DNA of 64,000 nucleotides from Candidatus Lumbricidiphila eiseniae (GTDB lineage: Bacteria > Actinomycetota > Actinomycetes > Actinomycetales > Microbacteriaceae): positions 62,001-126,000 of the forward strand of contig NAEP01000044.1 in NCBI GenBank assembly GCA_002529645.1, written 5' to 3'. Below, one piece after another: positions 8,685 through 18,236 of this stretch (positions are counted from its first letter, which is position 1; each line of letters opens with the position of its first letter). The notes beneath the pieces were generated by a model that was not told the origin of the DNA, ran no database searches, and saw only the letters and a program-made list of their open reading frames with translations. Made by a program: the position numbers and the translations under genes.

Positions 8685-9758
8685 CTACACATTAAAACGC
8701 CACTCCACAACATCGCCGTCCTGCATGACATAGTCTTTACCTTCTATCCGAACTCGCCCTCGCGTTCGGGCCTCGGAAACCGAACCGGCATCCACCAGAT
8801 CGGAAAACGAAATAACCTCGGCCTTGATGAATCCGCGCTCAAAGTCCGTGTGGATAACGCCCGCCGCCTGCGGTGCCTTCCATCCACTGTGAATGGTCCA
8901 CGCCCGCGATTCCTTCGGCCCGGCCGTAAGGTACGTCTGCAGGCCGAGGGTGGCAAAACCAACACGCGCAAGCTGGTCAAGCCCCGATTCGGTTTGCCCG
9001 GTCGACGCGAGCAGTTCAGCGGCGTCAGCCGCATCGAGGTCAATAAGTTCTGACTCAAGCTTCGCGTCGAGAAACACAGCCTCGGCGGGAGCGACAAGAG
9101 CGGCGAGTGCGGCTCGGCGCGAGGCATCCAGCAGCACAGCTTCGTCGACGTTGAAAACATAGATGAACGGCTTTGCGGTGAGTAAACCCAATTCTTTGAT
9201 GGGTGTCAGGTCAAGGGATGCCGCGGACAGCGCCGTTCCCTTCTGCAGCAGGTCGCGTGCCTCCTGCGTCACTGCGAGTACCGATGGATCGAGCTTCTTG
9301 CCCTTGATTTCTTTCTCAAACCGTGGGATGGCCCGTTCCAGCGTCTCTAGGTCAGCGAGAATGAGCTCCGTGTTGATCGTCTCGATATCAGCCCGGGGAT
9401 CAACCGCGCCATCCACGTGCACGACATCGGCATCACTGAACCCGCGCACAACCTGCGCAATCGCATCAGCCTCCCGAATGTTCGCGAGAAACTTGTTGCC
9501 CAGCCCCTCCCCCTCCGATGCGCCTCGCACGATACCCGCAATATCGACGAACGACACCGTGGCAGGCAGCACCCGCTCCGAACCGAAGATGCCCGCAAGT
9601 GTATCGAGCCGCGGGTCGGGCAGGTTCACGACCCCGATATTCGGCTCAATCGTCGCGAACGGGTAGTTTGCCGCGAGCACCTGATTCTTCGTCAGGGCGT
9701 TGAAAAGGGTTGATTTGCCGACATTGGGCAGGCCGACGATGCCAATAGTGAGCGCCAC
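8685..9758 (-). CDS. ychF: Redox-regulated ATPase YchF (Obg-family)
   Basis: 357 aa. Begins 'ALTIGIVGLPNVGKSTLFNALT', the YchF P-loop; 'FVDIAGIVRGASEGEGLGNKF' gives the switch region, and the nucleotide-specificity loop reads 'YVFNVDE' instead of the NKxD of true GTPases, as in ATP-binding YchF. The C-terminal ~85 residues are the TGS domain ('GFIKAEVISFSDL', ending 'VVEWRFNV'). I chose GTG 9758 because it gives the standard N-terminus and length; the frame is open for 59 more codons but that part is not family-like. A ribosome-associated protein conserved in most bacteria. Confidence 0.95.
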   Translation of the reverse strand: MALTIGIVGLPNVGKSTLFNALTKNQVLAANYPFATIEPNIGVVNLPDPRLDTLAGIFGSERVLPATVSFVDIAGIVRGASEGEGLGNKFLANIREADAIAQVVRGFSDADVVHVDGAVDPRADIETINTELILADLETLERAIPRFEKEIKGKKLDPSVLAVTQEARDLLQKGTALSAASLDLTPIKELGLLTAKPFIYVFNVDEAVLLDASRRAALAALVAPAEAVFLDAKLESELIDLDAADAAELLASTGQTESGLDQLARVGFATLGLQTYLTAGPKESRAWTIHSGWKAPQAAGVIHTDFERGFIKAEVISFSDLVDAGSVSEARTRGRVRIEGKDYVMQDGDVVEWRFNV

Positions 9759-9938
9759 GTGGGTCAATGGTAGTCGGGATGGCGCGATGCCGATCCCACA
9801 GGTCCTGCAGCCGCCCTGAGCGGAGGAGCGCGCCGGGAGGTCCAGGTCTTGCTGTGCCCCGGGGTAAGGGACTCGTTTTGGATCGCCACCCCGCGCGGGC
9901 AGCGCACGAATGTCGGTGGCTGCTGCGACACTCACTGC

Positions 9939-11366
9939 ATGGATTTTTCTTCCCTTCTCGTTGGCTTTCTCCTCGGCGTTCTTGTGGGTGCCGTCGCCGT
10001 TGGCCTACTTCTCACCCGCCGCTTTACAGCAACCCGCGGTGAAGACCCCGCTCTCATCGAGAGTCGGCAGTTAGCCCAGCTTGCCGAAGTACGTGCATAC
10101 GAAGAGTCGCTCCGTTCCGCACTGCGTGAAGAACTCGCGGCGACACAGTCAACGGTTGGTGGCTTGCGTGAACAGATCGCGCTAGTCCAACAGCAATATC
10201 AGGAAGTTGTCGAACGGCACCGCGCTGACCAGAAGGCGCGAGAGGAGCGCGACCGCGCCGAAAGCCGAGTGTTGCAAGAGCTTGCACCGGTCAAGGAGTC
10301 ACTCACCCAGATGCAGTCGAAGGTCACCGAGTTGGAGAGTCAACGAAGTCTGCAGCACGGAGAAATCACCCAGCAGTTGAAAGCGGCAGCCGAATCGGAA
10401 GAACGGCTGCGCTCGACCGCCGAATCGTTGGCGTCGGCACTGCGCTCCAATAATACCCGGGGCGTGTGGGGCGAGACACAACTCCGCAATGTGGTCGAAG
10501 CAGCAGGCTTGCTCGAGCACGTGGACTTTTCCCTACAGGAAAGCATGACAGGTGAATCTGGTGCCCTTCGTCCTGATATGACGGTTAGATTGCCCGGTGG
10601 AAAGTCCATTGCCGTCGATGCGAAAGTTCCATTCAACGCCTACCTCGAAGCAAACCAGATTCCCGCGACCGCAACCGGCGCTGAAGCAGCACGACGCAGT
10701 GAGCTACTCAAACAGCACGTCCAAGCCGTACGCAGCCATATTACGTCGCTGAGCGCGAAAGGATACTGGACAGCACTGGATTCCTCCCCAGAGCTGGTCA
10801 TTGCATTCATCCCCAGCGAGTCGCTCGTCTCCGCCGCCCTCGAAACCGATCCAACCATCATGGATTTTGCATTCTCCAGGAGGGTTGCACTCGCCTCACC
10901 GGTCACACTGTGGTCGGTGCTCAAGACGGTCGCATTCACGTGGCAACAGGACATACTCACGAATGAGGCAAAGACTCTTTTCGACCTCAGCCGCGAACTC
11001 TACTCACGACTGACCAAAACGGCCGAGCACATCGATAAACTCGGGCGTTCCATTAACGGAACGGTGAAAAACTACAATGCCTTTATCGGATCGCTTGAAC
11101 GCTCCGTACTTCCCACTGCCCGCAAATTGAATGCGCTCGACTCCACCAAATTGATTCCAACCCTAACGGGAATCGAAGAACCAACCCGCAGGCTCACCGC
11201 ACCTGAACTTCTGCCCGACGACCAGTCCGATAAGCCTCTCGCTGTTACCGATACAAAATTTGGTGACACCGTTAAGCCCGCTGGCGCTGCTGAGGTGAAC
11301 AACGCCAGTATTGACCCCGAACTGCATCAGCAGCCCAAAACTCCCAACAACAAAGGATTCGATTGA
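9939..11366 (+). CDS. rmuC: DNA recombination protein RmuC family
   Basis: 475 aa. Starts with one transmembrane helix (residues 2-25), then a coiled coil of about 150 residues rich in Glu, Gln and Arg, then the RmuC nuclease-like domain ('NTRGVWGETQLRNVVEAAGL', 'RPDMTVRLPGGKSIAVDAKVPF', 'FIPSESLVSAAL'). RmuC limits rearrangements at inverted repeats in E. coli. ATG 9939 removes a non-conserved 30-residue upstream extension of the frame. The last ~90 residues are unstructured. It converges on glpX; the 136-bp gap holds no clear terminator. Confidence 0.93.
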   Translation: MDFSSLLVGFLLGVLVGAVAVGLLLTRRFTATRGEDPALIESRQLAQLAEVRAYEESLRSALREELAATQSTVGGLREQIALVQQQYQEVVERHRADQKAREERDRAESRVLQELAPVKESLTQMQSKVTELESQRSLQHGEITQQLKAAAESEERLRSTAESLASALRSNNTRGVWGETQLRNVVEAAGLLEHVDFSLQESMTGESGALRPDMTVRLPGGKSIAVDAKVPFNAYLEANQIPATATGAEAARRSELLKQHVQAVRSHITSLSAKGYWTALDSSPELVIAFIPSESLVSAALETDPTIMDFAFSRRVALASPVTLWSVLKTVAFTWQQDILTNEAKTLFDLSRELYSRLTKTAEHIDKLGRSINGTVKNYNAFIGSLERSVLPTARKLNALDSTKLIPTLTGIEEPTRRLTAPELLPDDQSDKPLAVTDTKFGDTVKPAGAAEVNNASIDPELHQQPKTPNNKGFD

Positions 11367-11502
11367 ATCCCACAAACGAGAGCCGATACGCAGAAACCCA
11401 AAAAGCCCCCGACAGGCGAAGGCCTCAACATCATGTCTGACGAGACCATACTGATTACTTATGTATTGTTTTGAGCACTGGTGTGCCGTGATTGCTCCCT
11501 GC

Positions 11503-12498
11503 TCACCGATCGGTTACATCGAGCCACTTCTCTACAAGGTGGTCAGCAACGATCCGTCGAATCGTTCCCGACTTGCCCCGTAGCACAATCGATTCGGTAC
11601 GAATGATCGGACCCTTCCGGCGAACACCGTCTACGAGTTCCCCGTCGGTGACACCCGTCGCGACAAAGAACGTGTTGTCACCACGCACAAGATCATTGAG
11701 CTCGTATACGCGGTCGCAATCCAGGCCAGCCGCTTCGCCCCGCGCGCGCTCCGCATCATCCCTGGGAGCCAACTTACCCTGCATGAAACCACCGAGAGCC
11801 TTGATCGCACACGCGGTCGTAATACCCTCCGGGCTCCCGCCAATACCCACGCACATATCAATGCGCGATTCATACCGAGCAGCATTAATGCCCCCGGCAA
11901 CATCCCCATCACTAATGAGCCGAGTGCCCGCACCCGTCGCGCGAATATCCGCGATGAGCTGCTCATGACGCGGGCGATTAAGCACCGCAACCCGCATTTC
12001 AGCCACAGGCTTCCCCTTTGCCACAGCGAGCGCCCGAAGATTTTCACCGATAGGTTGACGGATATCAACGACTCCGACCCCCACGGCATCGGTGACGATC
12101 TTATCCATATAGAACACAGACGAAGCATCCAGCATGGCACCACGATCAGACACCGCAATCACCGACAGCGCATTCTGACGACCCGCGGCGGTGAGCGACG
12201 TTCCATCAATGGGATCCACCGCAATATCACAGGCCGGACCTCGGCCATTACCCACCCGCTCACCGTTGAACAACATTGGCGCTTTATCCTTCTCTCCCTC
12301 GCCAATAACGACCACCCCGTCACAATCAACCGTACCGAAGAATGCCCGCATGGCATCAACCGCGGCGGCATCCGCGGCGAGCTTGTCACCGCGACCAATC
12401 CACGGATACGCACGGATGGCCGCAGCCTCCGTCGCTCGGACCAACTCGATCGCAATATTCCGGTCGGGGTGCACGTACAGTGCTTCTGCATCGGTCAT
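11503..12498 (-). CDS. glpX: Class II fructose-1,6-bisphosphatase
   Basis: 331 aa. Hydrolyses fructose-1,6-bisphosphate in gluconeogenesis. Visible GlpX motifs are 'GRGDKLAADAAAVDAMR', 'VVIGEGEKDKAPM', the metal-binding 'DPIDGTSLTA' and 'GIGGSPEGITTACAIKALGG'. AAGGAAAC precedes the ATG. It is divergent from the aldolase gene at 12760, so two opposing steps at fructose-1,6-bisphosphate sit side by side with a shared 261-bp upstream region. Confidence 0.96.
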   Translation of the reverse strand: MTDAEALYVHPDRNIAIELVRATEAAAIRAYPWIGRGDKLAADAAAVDAMRAFFGTVDCDGVVVIGEGEKDKAPMLFNGERVGNGRGPACDIAVDPIDGTSLTAAGRQNALSVIAVSDRGAMLDASSVFYMDKIVTDAVGVGVVDIRQPIGENLRALAVAKGKPVAEMRVAVLNRPRHEQLIADIRATGAGTRLISDGDVAGGINAARYESRIDMCVGIGGSPEGITTACAIKALGGFMQGKLAPRDDAERARGEAAGLDCDRVYELNDLVRGDNTFFVATGVTDGELVDGVRRKGPIIRTESIVLRGKSGTIRRIVADHLVEKWLDVTDR

Positions 12499-12644
12499 CT
12501 ATTGAGTTTCCTTCGATCACACATCGTTGAGGTCGGTCCTGCGGTCATACCACCTCGAGCATAAATCAGAATCACCCGACTCGTCCCCAGCCCACGACGA
12601 ACAACTATCCATTCCCACCCGCCGCGCACCCTCACTCACTCCCC

Positions 12645-12690
12645 ACCCTCAACAGCACCCACTCTCCACCCTCAACAGCACCCACTCTCC
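12645..12690. repeat. 23-bp tandem repeat, two copies
   Basis: Two adjacent copies (12645-12667, 12668-12690) of a 23-bp C-rich unit containing CAACAGCACCC lie in the glpX-fba intergenic region. There is no spacer between the copies, so this is a simple tandem repeat, unlike the 61-bp-period loci. Confidence 0.75.
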
Positions 12691-12759
12691 ACCCACCACC
12701 CAACCCCGCCCACCATCGTTAGACTCAATCCGTAGCCTCTCGATCTCAAAGGAGCAGCC

Positions 12760-13788
12760 ATGCCCGTCGCCACCCCTGAGCGGTACGCCGAAATGCTTAA
12801 CACCGCCAAAGCCACAGGATTCGCAATTCCCGCGTTCAATGTGTCAAGCACCCAAACACTCAATGCCGTGCTGCAGGGGCTAACCGAGGTCAGCTCGGAC
12901 GGCATCATCCAGGTGACCACCGGCGGAGCGGACTACTTCGCTGGGCATACGGTGAAAGCACGAGCCACCGGCGCACTCGCGTTCGCCCGATTTGCCCACG
13001 AGGTCGCCAAGAGCTACCCCATCACCGTGGCACTCCACACCGATCACTGTCCAAAACCAGCACTCGGTGACTTTGTATTTCCCCTTATCGAGGCATCCGA
13101 AGCTGAAGTAAAGGCGGGTCGCAACCCGATCTTTCAGTCACACATGTGGGATGGCTCGGCTGTGCCACTCGCCGAAAACCTCGAAATTGCCCGGGAAATT
13201 CTGCCCCGAATGAAAGCGATCCACGCCATCCTCGAGGTTGAGATCGGCGTTGTCGGTGGGGAGGAAGACGGGGTCAGCCACGAGATCAATGAGCATCTCT
13301 ACACCACGCTCGATGACGCGATTGCAACCGTCGAAGCACTCGGGTTCGGCGAGCAAGGACGATACATGGCGGCTCTCACATTTGGCAACGTGCACGGTGT
13401 CTACGCACCCGGCAATGTGAAACTCAAGCCCGCGCTGCTGAAAGACATCCAAGATGGCCTGTCCGCGAAGTACAAGACCGGTGCCAAGCCTCTCGACCTT
13501 GTTTTCCACGGCGGGTCGGGGTCAACCGATTCTGAAATCGCGGAAGCGGTTGCGAACGGTGTCGTGAAGATGAACATCGACACCGACACCCAGTATGCGT
13601 TCACTCGCTCGGTCGCTGACTACATGCTCAAAAACTATGACGGCGTGCTGAAAGTTGACGGCGATGTTGGCAACAAAAAACTCTACGACCCGCGCGCCTG
13701 GGGCAAGGTCGCGGAAACGTCAATGGCTGCGCGTGTCGGCGAATCAACCCGCCAACTCGGCTCAGTCGGCAAGTCGGTTTCAGCCTAA
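12760..13788 (+). CDS. fbaA: Class II fructose-bisphosphate aldolase
   Basis: 342 aa zinc aldolase cleaving fructose-1,6-bisphosphate. Zinc ligands and active-site blocks are visible: 'ALHTDHCPK', 'LTFGNVHGVYAPGN', 'VFHGGSGSTDSEIAEAV' and 'GVVKMNIDTDTQYA'. Length and order match the FbaA subtype of actinobacteria. AAAGGAG sits 6 bp before the ATG. The stop TAA overlaps the ATG of the next gene by one base. Confidence 0.96.
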   Translation: MPVATPERYAEMLNTAKATGFAIPAFNVSSTQTLNAVLQGLTEVSSDGIIQVTTGGADYFAGHTVKARATGALAFARFAHEVAKSYPITVALHTDHCPKPALGDFVFPLIEASEAEVKAGRNPIFQSHMWDGSAVPLAENLEIAREILPRMKAIHAILEVEIGVVGGEEDGVSHEINEHLYTTLDDAIATVEALGFGEQGRYMAALTFGNVHGVYAPGNVKLKPALLKDIQDGLSAKYKTGAKPLDLVFHGGSGSTDSEIAEAVANGVVKMNIDTDTQYAFTRSVADYMLKNYDGVLKVDGDVGNKKLYDPRAWGKVAETSMAARVGESTRQLGSVGKSVSA

Positions 13789-14528
13789 TGTCTACACCAG
13801 AGGATGCCTCAGTGCCGCCCCGCACGAATGACCCGGAACATGCGGCAACAAATGCCCCAGAATCCACACCAGCAAACAGCCCAGAACGGCCCCGGCCTCG
13901 ATACGGTGAGTATGCTCCGGAAGGATGGGTGCCTCCAACGATGGTGAACCCAGGGGCTGATAACCCGGAGGGGACAGAACGTGCGGTGAAAGGCGGGCAG
14001 TCCGGGAACGACAACTACTCCGCGCCGGGGTATCCGACAAATATCAAACAAACGGGGCACCCAATAAACACCGGGCAAACCGGAGCGGTCGGCGGCAATT
14101 CTCGCGGGCCGCACGCTGACACCCGTGTGTGGAACACACTGGCTGTTGACACAAAAGCTACGCGTCATCCCGTTGACCGTGCTATTACGGTGCTGCTACT
14201 GGTTATCGGTGCCTTCGGCGCCCTCGCCACATCGCTTGGAATGCAGCGACTGAACACAAGCATGCAGATCGCCTACACACAGTACGGAATTGGCACATTT
14301 ATACCTGGGCCGTCCGCACCAACAATCATCGGAATTGGTACGTTCCTACCCATCGTGATCTACATTGCGACCATGGCCCTGTCAGTCTGGATACTGCACC
14401 GACATCGACGGGCGTTCTGGGCTCCGCTTGCCGGGGGAGCGGTGTGCCTCATTGCCACCACCGTGCTGGTCATCGTCATGATCGCCAACGATCCCACCTT
14501 TCTGGCATATATGGCGTCACCCCGGTAG
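13788..14528 (+). CDS. DUF6264-like membrane protein
   Basis: 246 aa, function unknown. Residues 1-125 are Pro/Asn/Thr-rich and disordered, with 'RPRPRYGEYAPEGWVPP', a hallmark of DUF6264 proteins of Microbacteriaceae. Residues ~127-240 hold three hydrophobic segments (RAITVLLLVIGAFGALATS, FLPIVIYIATMALSVWIL, WAPLAGGAVCLIATTVLVI). It overlaps the fba stop, so is probably translated from the same mRNA. The next gene has a similar build, suggesting a local paralogue pair. Confidence 0.75.
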   Translation: MSTPEDASVPPRTNDPEHAATNAPESTPANSPERPRPRYGEYAPEGWVPPTMVNPGADNPEGTERAVKGGQSGNDNYSAPGYPTNIKQTGHPINTGQTGAVGGNSRGPHADTRVWNTLAVDTKATRHPVDRAITVLLLVIGAFGALATSLGMQRLNTSMQIAYTQYGIGTFIPGPSAPTIIGIGTFLPIVIYIATMALSVWILHRHRRAFWAPLAGGAVCLIATTVLVIVMIANDPTFLAYMASPR

Positions 14529-14635
14529 CCACCGAACCGGGACGTAGTCAGATATCGGTCTTGTAACCACCGACTCAGGGCGTGTTTGCGTGTGGTCTCA
14601 TAGCCCAGCGAATGGCATTCCCGTAGCATCGGAAT

Positions 14636-15268
14636 ATGACCACAGATTCTGCTCCAGATGTCTCCTCGCCAGAGAACCCACCGCCGAACGCAACCGCACC
14701 GGCCCCTTCTATCCCGCTGAATACCGGTGCTGCCCCCACCTTTTCGAACCAGCCGTACGGTGCGAACCAGCCCTACGGTGCGAACCAGCCCTACGGTGCG
14801 AACCAGCCCTACGGCACGAACCAGCCCTACGGTGCACCCGGTGCCTACAACAGCACAGCACCGTTTGAATACGCTGCCGCCCCGGGGCATCCCGCCGTCA
14901 ATGCCGCGACTCGTCGTCGCAGTGCGTCCGATCTTGTGTGGTCAATCATCCTCCTTGTCGTCGCCGTGCTGGGCGCGCTGTACTGGACTCTGGTCGCCGT
15001 GAGTCTTCCCGTAATTGTGCCCGGGTACTTCATATCCACCGGAGCATCAGAGGCTGATTACCATGTAGGAAACTGGCCTTCGACACTCGCGATTGTCGGT
15101 GTGAGCATTCAAATTGTTCTTCTTGGACTGACGGTGTGGCTCACGCTTCTCTCGCTCCGGGCGCATCGCATCTCATTCTGGATCCCACTACTGGCAGGTC
15201 TGTTGTCTGTCGGGTTCGGAATCACCGTCGTCGTCGTCGCAATCTACGCGGCACTCAGGGCCGCGTAG
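14636..15268 (+). CDS. Membrane protein with NQPYGA repeats (DUF6264-like)
   Basis: 210 aa. The N-terminal ~85 residues are disordered and carry five tandem six-residue units (NQPYGA, one NQPYGT) from near-perfect 18-bp repeats at about 14750-14838. The C-terminal half has three or four transmembrane segments starting near residue 97. The order resembles the preceding gene. The function is unknown; repeat-rich Tyr/Pro tails of this kind are common on actinobacterial membrane proteins. Its stop codon touches the first copy of a CRISPR-like repeat at 15268. Confidence 0.75.
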   Translation: MTTDSAPDVSSPENPPPNATAPAPSIPLNTGAAPTFSNQPYGANQPYGANQPYGANQPYGTNQPYGAPGAYNSTAPFEYAAAPGHPAVNAATRRRSASDLVWSIILLVVAVLGALYWTLVAVSLPVIVPGYFISTGASEADYHVGNWPSTLAIVGVSIQIVLLGLTVWLTLLSLRAHRISFWIPLLAGLLSVGFGITVVVVAIYAALRAA

Positions 15269-15356
15269 ATCCGCCCACGAGCGCACAGCACCCACAAGAT
15301 GGCCTTGTGACCGCACTGGCAACATTGTCGATCCGCCACGAGCGCGCGGCACCCAC
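15268..15356. repeat. CRISPR-like two-repeat unit, locus 2
   Basis: 28-bp copies end at 15295 and 15356, 61 bp apart, differing by one indel and three or four substitutions; the 33 bp between (15296-15328) is unrelated. The first copy begins on the last base of the upstream stop codon. Read on the minus strand the repeat begins GTGGGTGC and ends GGCGGATC(G), echoing type I-E repeats (GTG...GATG.). Confidence 0.65.
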
Positions 15357-15452
15357 CTCGAAGCCCCATCCATCCACAGCGCTCTAACCCACCAGCCACA
15401 TCGCTACCGCCGCAAAGCCCCCACCCACCCCACACGGGACCCACCTGGCAGC

Positions 15453-15544
15453 GGGCGGGTACCTCTCCGTTGGCTGAGCCTTCACCGGGTCAGCGTGAAC
15501 CAACCCACATTGGTTCTGGGGTGCCCCCCCCCGTTGGCTGAGCC
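15453..15544. repeat. CRISPR-like two-repeat unit, locus 3 (C-tract altered)
   Basis: CCGTTGGCTGAGCC occurs at 15467-15480 and 15531-15544, with GGGT shared further left. Spacing is 64 bp because the second copy contains a run of nine or ten C where the first reads ACCTCTCC; slippage in that run could explain the departure from 61. This is a weaker member of the family. Confidence 0.4.
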
Positions 15545-15597
15545 CCCGTCCACCCAGGGTATGTCCCGATGATCGCTTCCACGCAAAAAAATCACGG

Positions 15598-15747
15598 GGT
15601 CATCTGTCTGCGCAGGGCACACTCACGCGCTCGGTGCGCCGCGGGTTTCCGGTCTGCGGGTCATCCGTCCGCGCAGGGCACGCTCAACGGTTGTGTGGTC
15701 CCGGTTTCCGAACAGTTGGGCTCATCCGTCCGCCCAGGGCACGCTCG
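15598..15747. CRISPR. CRISPR-like three-repeat unit across the ispH 3' end, locus 4
   Basis: Three 28-bp copies at 15598-15625, 15659-15686 and 15720-15747, exactly 61 bp apart, enclose two unrelated 33-bp segments. Copies differ at 2-4 positions. On the minus strand the repeat starts TGAGCG and ends CGGATGACC, close to the 3' end of type I-E repeats. The ispH stop codon lies in the middle copy and the rightmost copy is within the reading frame. There is no leader or cas gene nearby. Confidence 0.65.
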
Positions 15748-16787
15748 TCACGCGCACCGCTAAGATCACGGCGCAACTCCTTCGGGAGCGAGAACATGAG
15801 ATCCTCCTCGGCGGTCTTCACCTCCGTGACGTCCCGATACCCGGCTCCAGCGAGCGCCTCCAACAACTCGCCAACCAGTTCCTCTGGCACGGATGCTCCG
15901 CTGGTCACACCGACCGTGGCAACACCGTCGAGCCACTCCTGTCTCACCTCGCTCGCATAGTCCACCCGGTACGCGGCCTTTGCACCATACTCGAGTGCCA
16001 CCTCCACCAATCGGACACTGTTGGAACTGTTGGCCGATCCCACAACGATGACCACATCAGCCTCAGCGGCAACCTTCTTAATTGCCACCTGCCGATTCTG
16101 AGTCGCGTAGCAAATATCATCCGACGGCGGATCCTGCAGTTTCGGAAACCGCTCCCGCAAGCGGCGCACCGTTTCCATCGTCTCGTCAACCGAGAGTGTT
16201 GTCTGCGATAACCACACAACCTTCTCGGGGTCAGCCACCTCCAGCGTCGCTACATCATCAGGGCTGTTCACGATCGTGACGTGCTCGGGCGCTTCGCCCG
16301 CCGTTCCTTCGACTTCCTCGTGCCCGGTGTGACCGATGAGCAGAATCTGCATGTTGTCGCGCGCAAACCGGACCGCCTCGCGGTGCACCTTTGTGACGAG
16401 CGGGCACGTCGCATCGATCGCACGCAACCCCCGCTCGGCGGCGGCAGCGACAACCATCGGCGACACCCCGTGCGCGCTGAACACGATGTGCGCACCGGCG
16501 GGAACTTCGTCAACCTCCTCAACGAAGACCGCACCCAGTTTTTCCAGTTCGGTCACAACGTGAATGTTGTGCACGATCTGCTTCCGCACGTACACGGGTG
16601 CCCCGTAGCGCTCGAGCGCCTTTTCCACGGCGATAACCGCCCGGTCAACCCCGGCGCAATACCCGCGAGGGGCCGCGAGCAACACTCGCTTCTGTCCTAC
16701 GACCGGGTTATCCTTGAGCCGGTCACGCGCACCGGGAACCCGGGGCATCCCGAGGCCTATTACCGGGGCATCCGTCGAACTGATCAC
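15684..16787 (-). CDS. ispH: 4-hydroxy-3-methylbut-2-enyl diphosphate reductase
   Basis: 367 aa. Last step of the MEP isoprenoid pathway. The three [4Fe-4S] cysteines are visible in '[13 protein letters not shown]', '[11 protein letters not shown]' and '[11 protein letters not shown]'; '[14 protein letters not shown]' and '[11 protein letters not shown]' are also conserved. The ATG at 16787 gives a ~30-residue N-terminal extension; later starts are possible. The C-terminus after 'KELRRDL' runs through a CRISPR-like repeat and one spacer before stopping, so the last ~20 residues are probably not ancestral. It is divergent from xseA. Confidence 0.95.
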   Translation of the reverse strand: MISSTDAPVIGLGMPRVPGARDRLKDNPVVGQKRVLLAAPRGYCAGVDRAVIAVEKALERYGAPVYVRKQIVHNIHVVTELEKLGAVFVEEVDEVPAGAHIVFSAHGVSPMVVAAAAERGLRAIDATCPLVTKVHREAVRFARDNMQILLIGHTGHEEVEGTAGEAPEHVTIVNSPDDVATLEVADPEKVVWLSQTTLSVDETMETVRRLRERFPKLQDPPSDDICYATQNRQVAIKKVAAEADVVIVVGSANSSNSVRLVEVALEYGAKAAYRVDYASEVRQEWLDGVATVGVTSGASVPEELVGELLEALAGAGYRDVTEVKTAEEDLMFSLPKELRRDLSGARDERALGGRMSPTVRKPGPHNR

Positions 16788-16834
16788 GCAGTCATCCTAC
16801 GCGGAGCTCCCCACACACTACTGAGGCGGTCACC

Positions 16835-18073
16835 GTGGCGGAGGAACCAAACACCCGCGATACACCGTGGCGCGTCGCCGAGGTCTCGGACAAACTCAAG
16901 GGGTACATTGACCGACTCGGGTCGGTCTGGGTCGAGGGGCAAATCTCGCAGTGGAAAGACTCCACCGGGAACGTGTTCGGGCGGCTGAAAGACCTCGAAA
17001 CCGATGCCACCCTCTCCTTCACAATCTGGTCATCGGTACGTGTCCGCAACCCCGGCGAGTTTGCGCAGGGTGACCGCGTCGCCGTCCTGCTCAAACCGGA
17101 ATGGTGGGTGCGCACCGGCGAACTGCGGATGATGGTCGTGCACATCAAACACGTCGGCATCGGCGACATCCTGGAAAAAATTGAAAAACTGCGCACACAA
17201 CTGGCCGCCGAAGGGTTATTTGATCCGGCCCGCAAGAAACGGCTGCCGATCTTGCCGCATGTCATCGGTCTCATCACCGGCAAAGACAGCGATGCAGAAA
17301 AGGATGTCCTGCGCAACGCGCACCTGCGTTGGCCCGCGGTGATATTCCGCACCATCCACGCCACGGTACAGGGTGAACGCTCGGTGCCCGAGATTCTCTC
17401 CGCACTGCGGGAGCTCGATGCCGACCCGGCGGTGGAGGTTATCATCATCGCGCGCGGTGGCGGCGATTTCCAGAACCTGCTCGGCTTCAGTGACGAACGC
17501 CTCGTCCGAGCGGTGTCCGCCACGCAGACTCCCGTCGTGTCTGCAATCGGGCACGAGGCCGACCGGCCCCTGCTCGATGAGGTCGCCGACCTGCGCGCCT
17601 CGACACCGACCGACGCAGCAAAGCGGGTCGTGCCCGATGTTGACGAGCACATCGCGATGATCTCCGGAGCACGGTCGCGCATGGACAGTCGGCTTCGCAC
17701 CCTGCTCACCGCCGAAAAAAACCACATTATGCAACTGCGTTCCCGTCCGGTGCTCGCCGACCCCGCCACAATGATCGATCGACACGCGGAGGGGGTTGCT
17801 CGACAGCTCGTGCGCGGCAGTGAGCTCGTTGAACGCGGGGTGGATCGAGCGTCCGCCCACATCGCACAGCTGCGCGGGCAACTCGAGGCCCTCTCCCCGC
17901 TCGCCACGCTCGCGCGGGGCTACGCAATCGTGCAGAGCACCGACGGTCGAGTCATCCAGACACCGACGGATGCTCCGGATGGCACGGAACTGATTCTCAC
18001 CGTGGCTCGGGGTATCCTTGCGGCCCGTTCACTCGGACCGGGTACCGCCACCGCTGCGAGCCCCGAAGAGTAG
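16835..18073 (+). CDS. xseA: Exodeoxyribonuclease VII large subunit
   Basis: 412 aa. OB-fold N-terminus ('VWVEGQISQWK...VFGRLKD') followed by the catalytic domain ('GLITGKDSDAEKDVLRNAHLRWP', 'EVIIIARGGGDFQNLLGFSDERLVRAV', 'PVVSAIGHEADRPLLDEVADLRASTPTDAA'). Degrades single-stranded DNA together with XseB. Starts at GTG 16835. The last codons and the stop lie inside the first copy of a CRISPR-like repeat. Confidence 0.96.
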   Translation: MAEEPNTRDTPWRVAEVSDKLKGYIDRLGSVWVEGQISQWKDSTGNVFGRLKDLETDATLSFTIWSSVRVRNPGEFAQGDRVAVLLKPEWWVRTGELRMMVVHIKHVGIGDILEKIEKLRTQLAAEGLFDPARKKRLPILPHVIGLITGKDSDAEKDVLRNAHLRWPAVIFRTIHATVQGERSVPEILSALRELDADPAVEVIIIARGGGDFQNLLGFSDERLVRAVSATQTPVVSAIGHEADRPLLDEVADLRASTPTDAAKRVVPDVDEHIAMISGARSRMDSRLRTLLTAEKNHIMQLRSRPVLADPATMIDRHAEGVARQLVRGSELVERGVDRASAHIAQLRGQLEALSPLATLARGYAIVQSTDGRVIQTPTDAPDGTELILTVARGILAARSLGPGTATAASPEE

Positions 18074-18138
18074 CGCCAGTTGCACTGTTCGCCGCCGCAC
18101 AGCGACCGCTACCTCCGCGAGCCCCGAAGAGTAGCGCC
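18050..18138. repeat. CRISPR-like two-repeat unit at the xseA stop codon, locus 5
   Basis: 28-bp copies at 18050-18077 and 18111-18138, period 61, differ at two positions; 22 bp from GCGAGCCCC onward are identical. The first copy contains the xseA stop codon (GAAGAGTAG). The 33-bp segment between, 18078-18110, is unrelated. Confidence 0.7.
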
Positions 18139-18236
18139 CCGGGCACGCCGGGCAGTATTGCCGCGCACCGCGATCATCGTAGTGCGGGCCGGGGCAGAGC
18201 CGGGCGGTGTCAGTGGTGCCGCATAAGATGGTGGGC

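Noticed and set aside
11367..11502. Possible terminator between rmuC and glpX (AAAAAGCCCCC and GGCCTC)
   Set aside because: The G/C segments do not pair into a stem followed by a T run on either strand.
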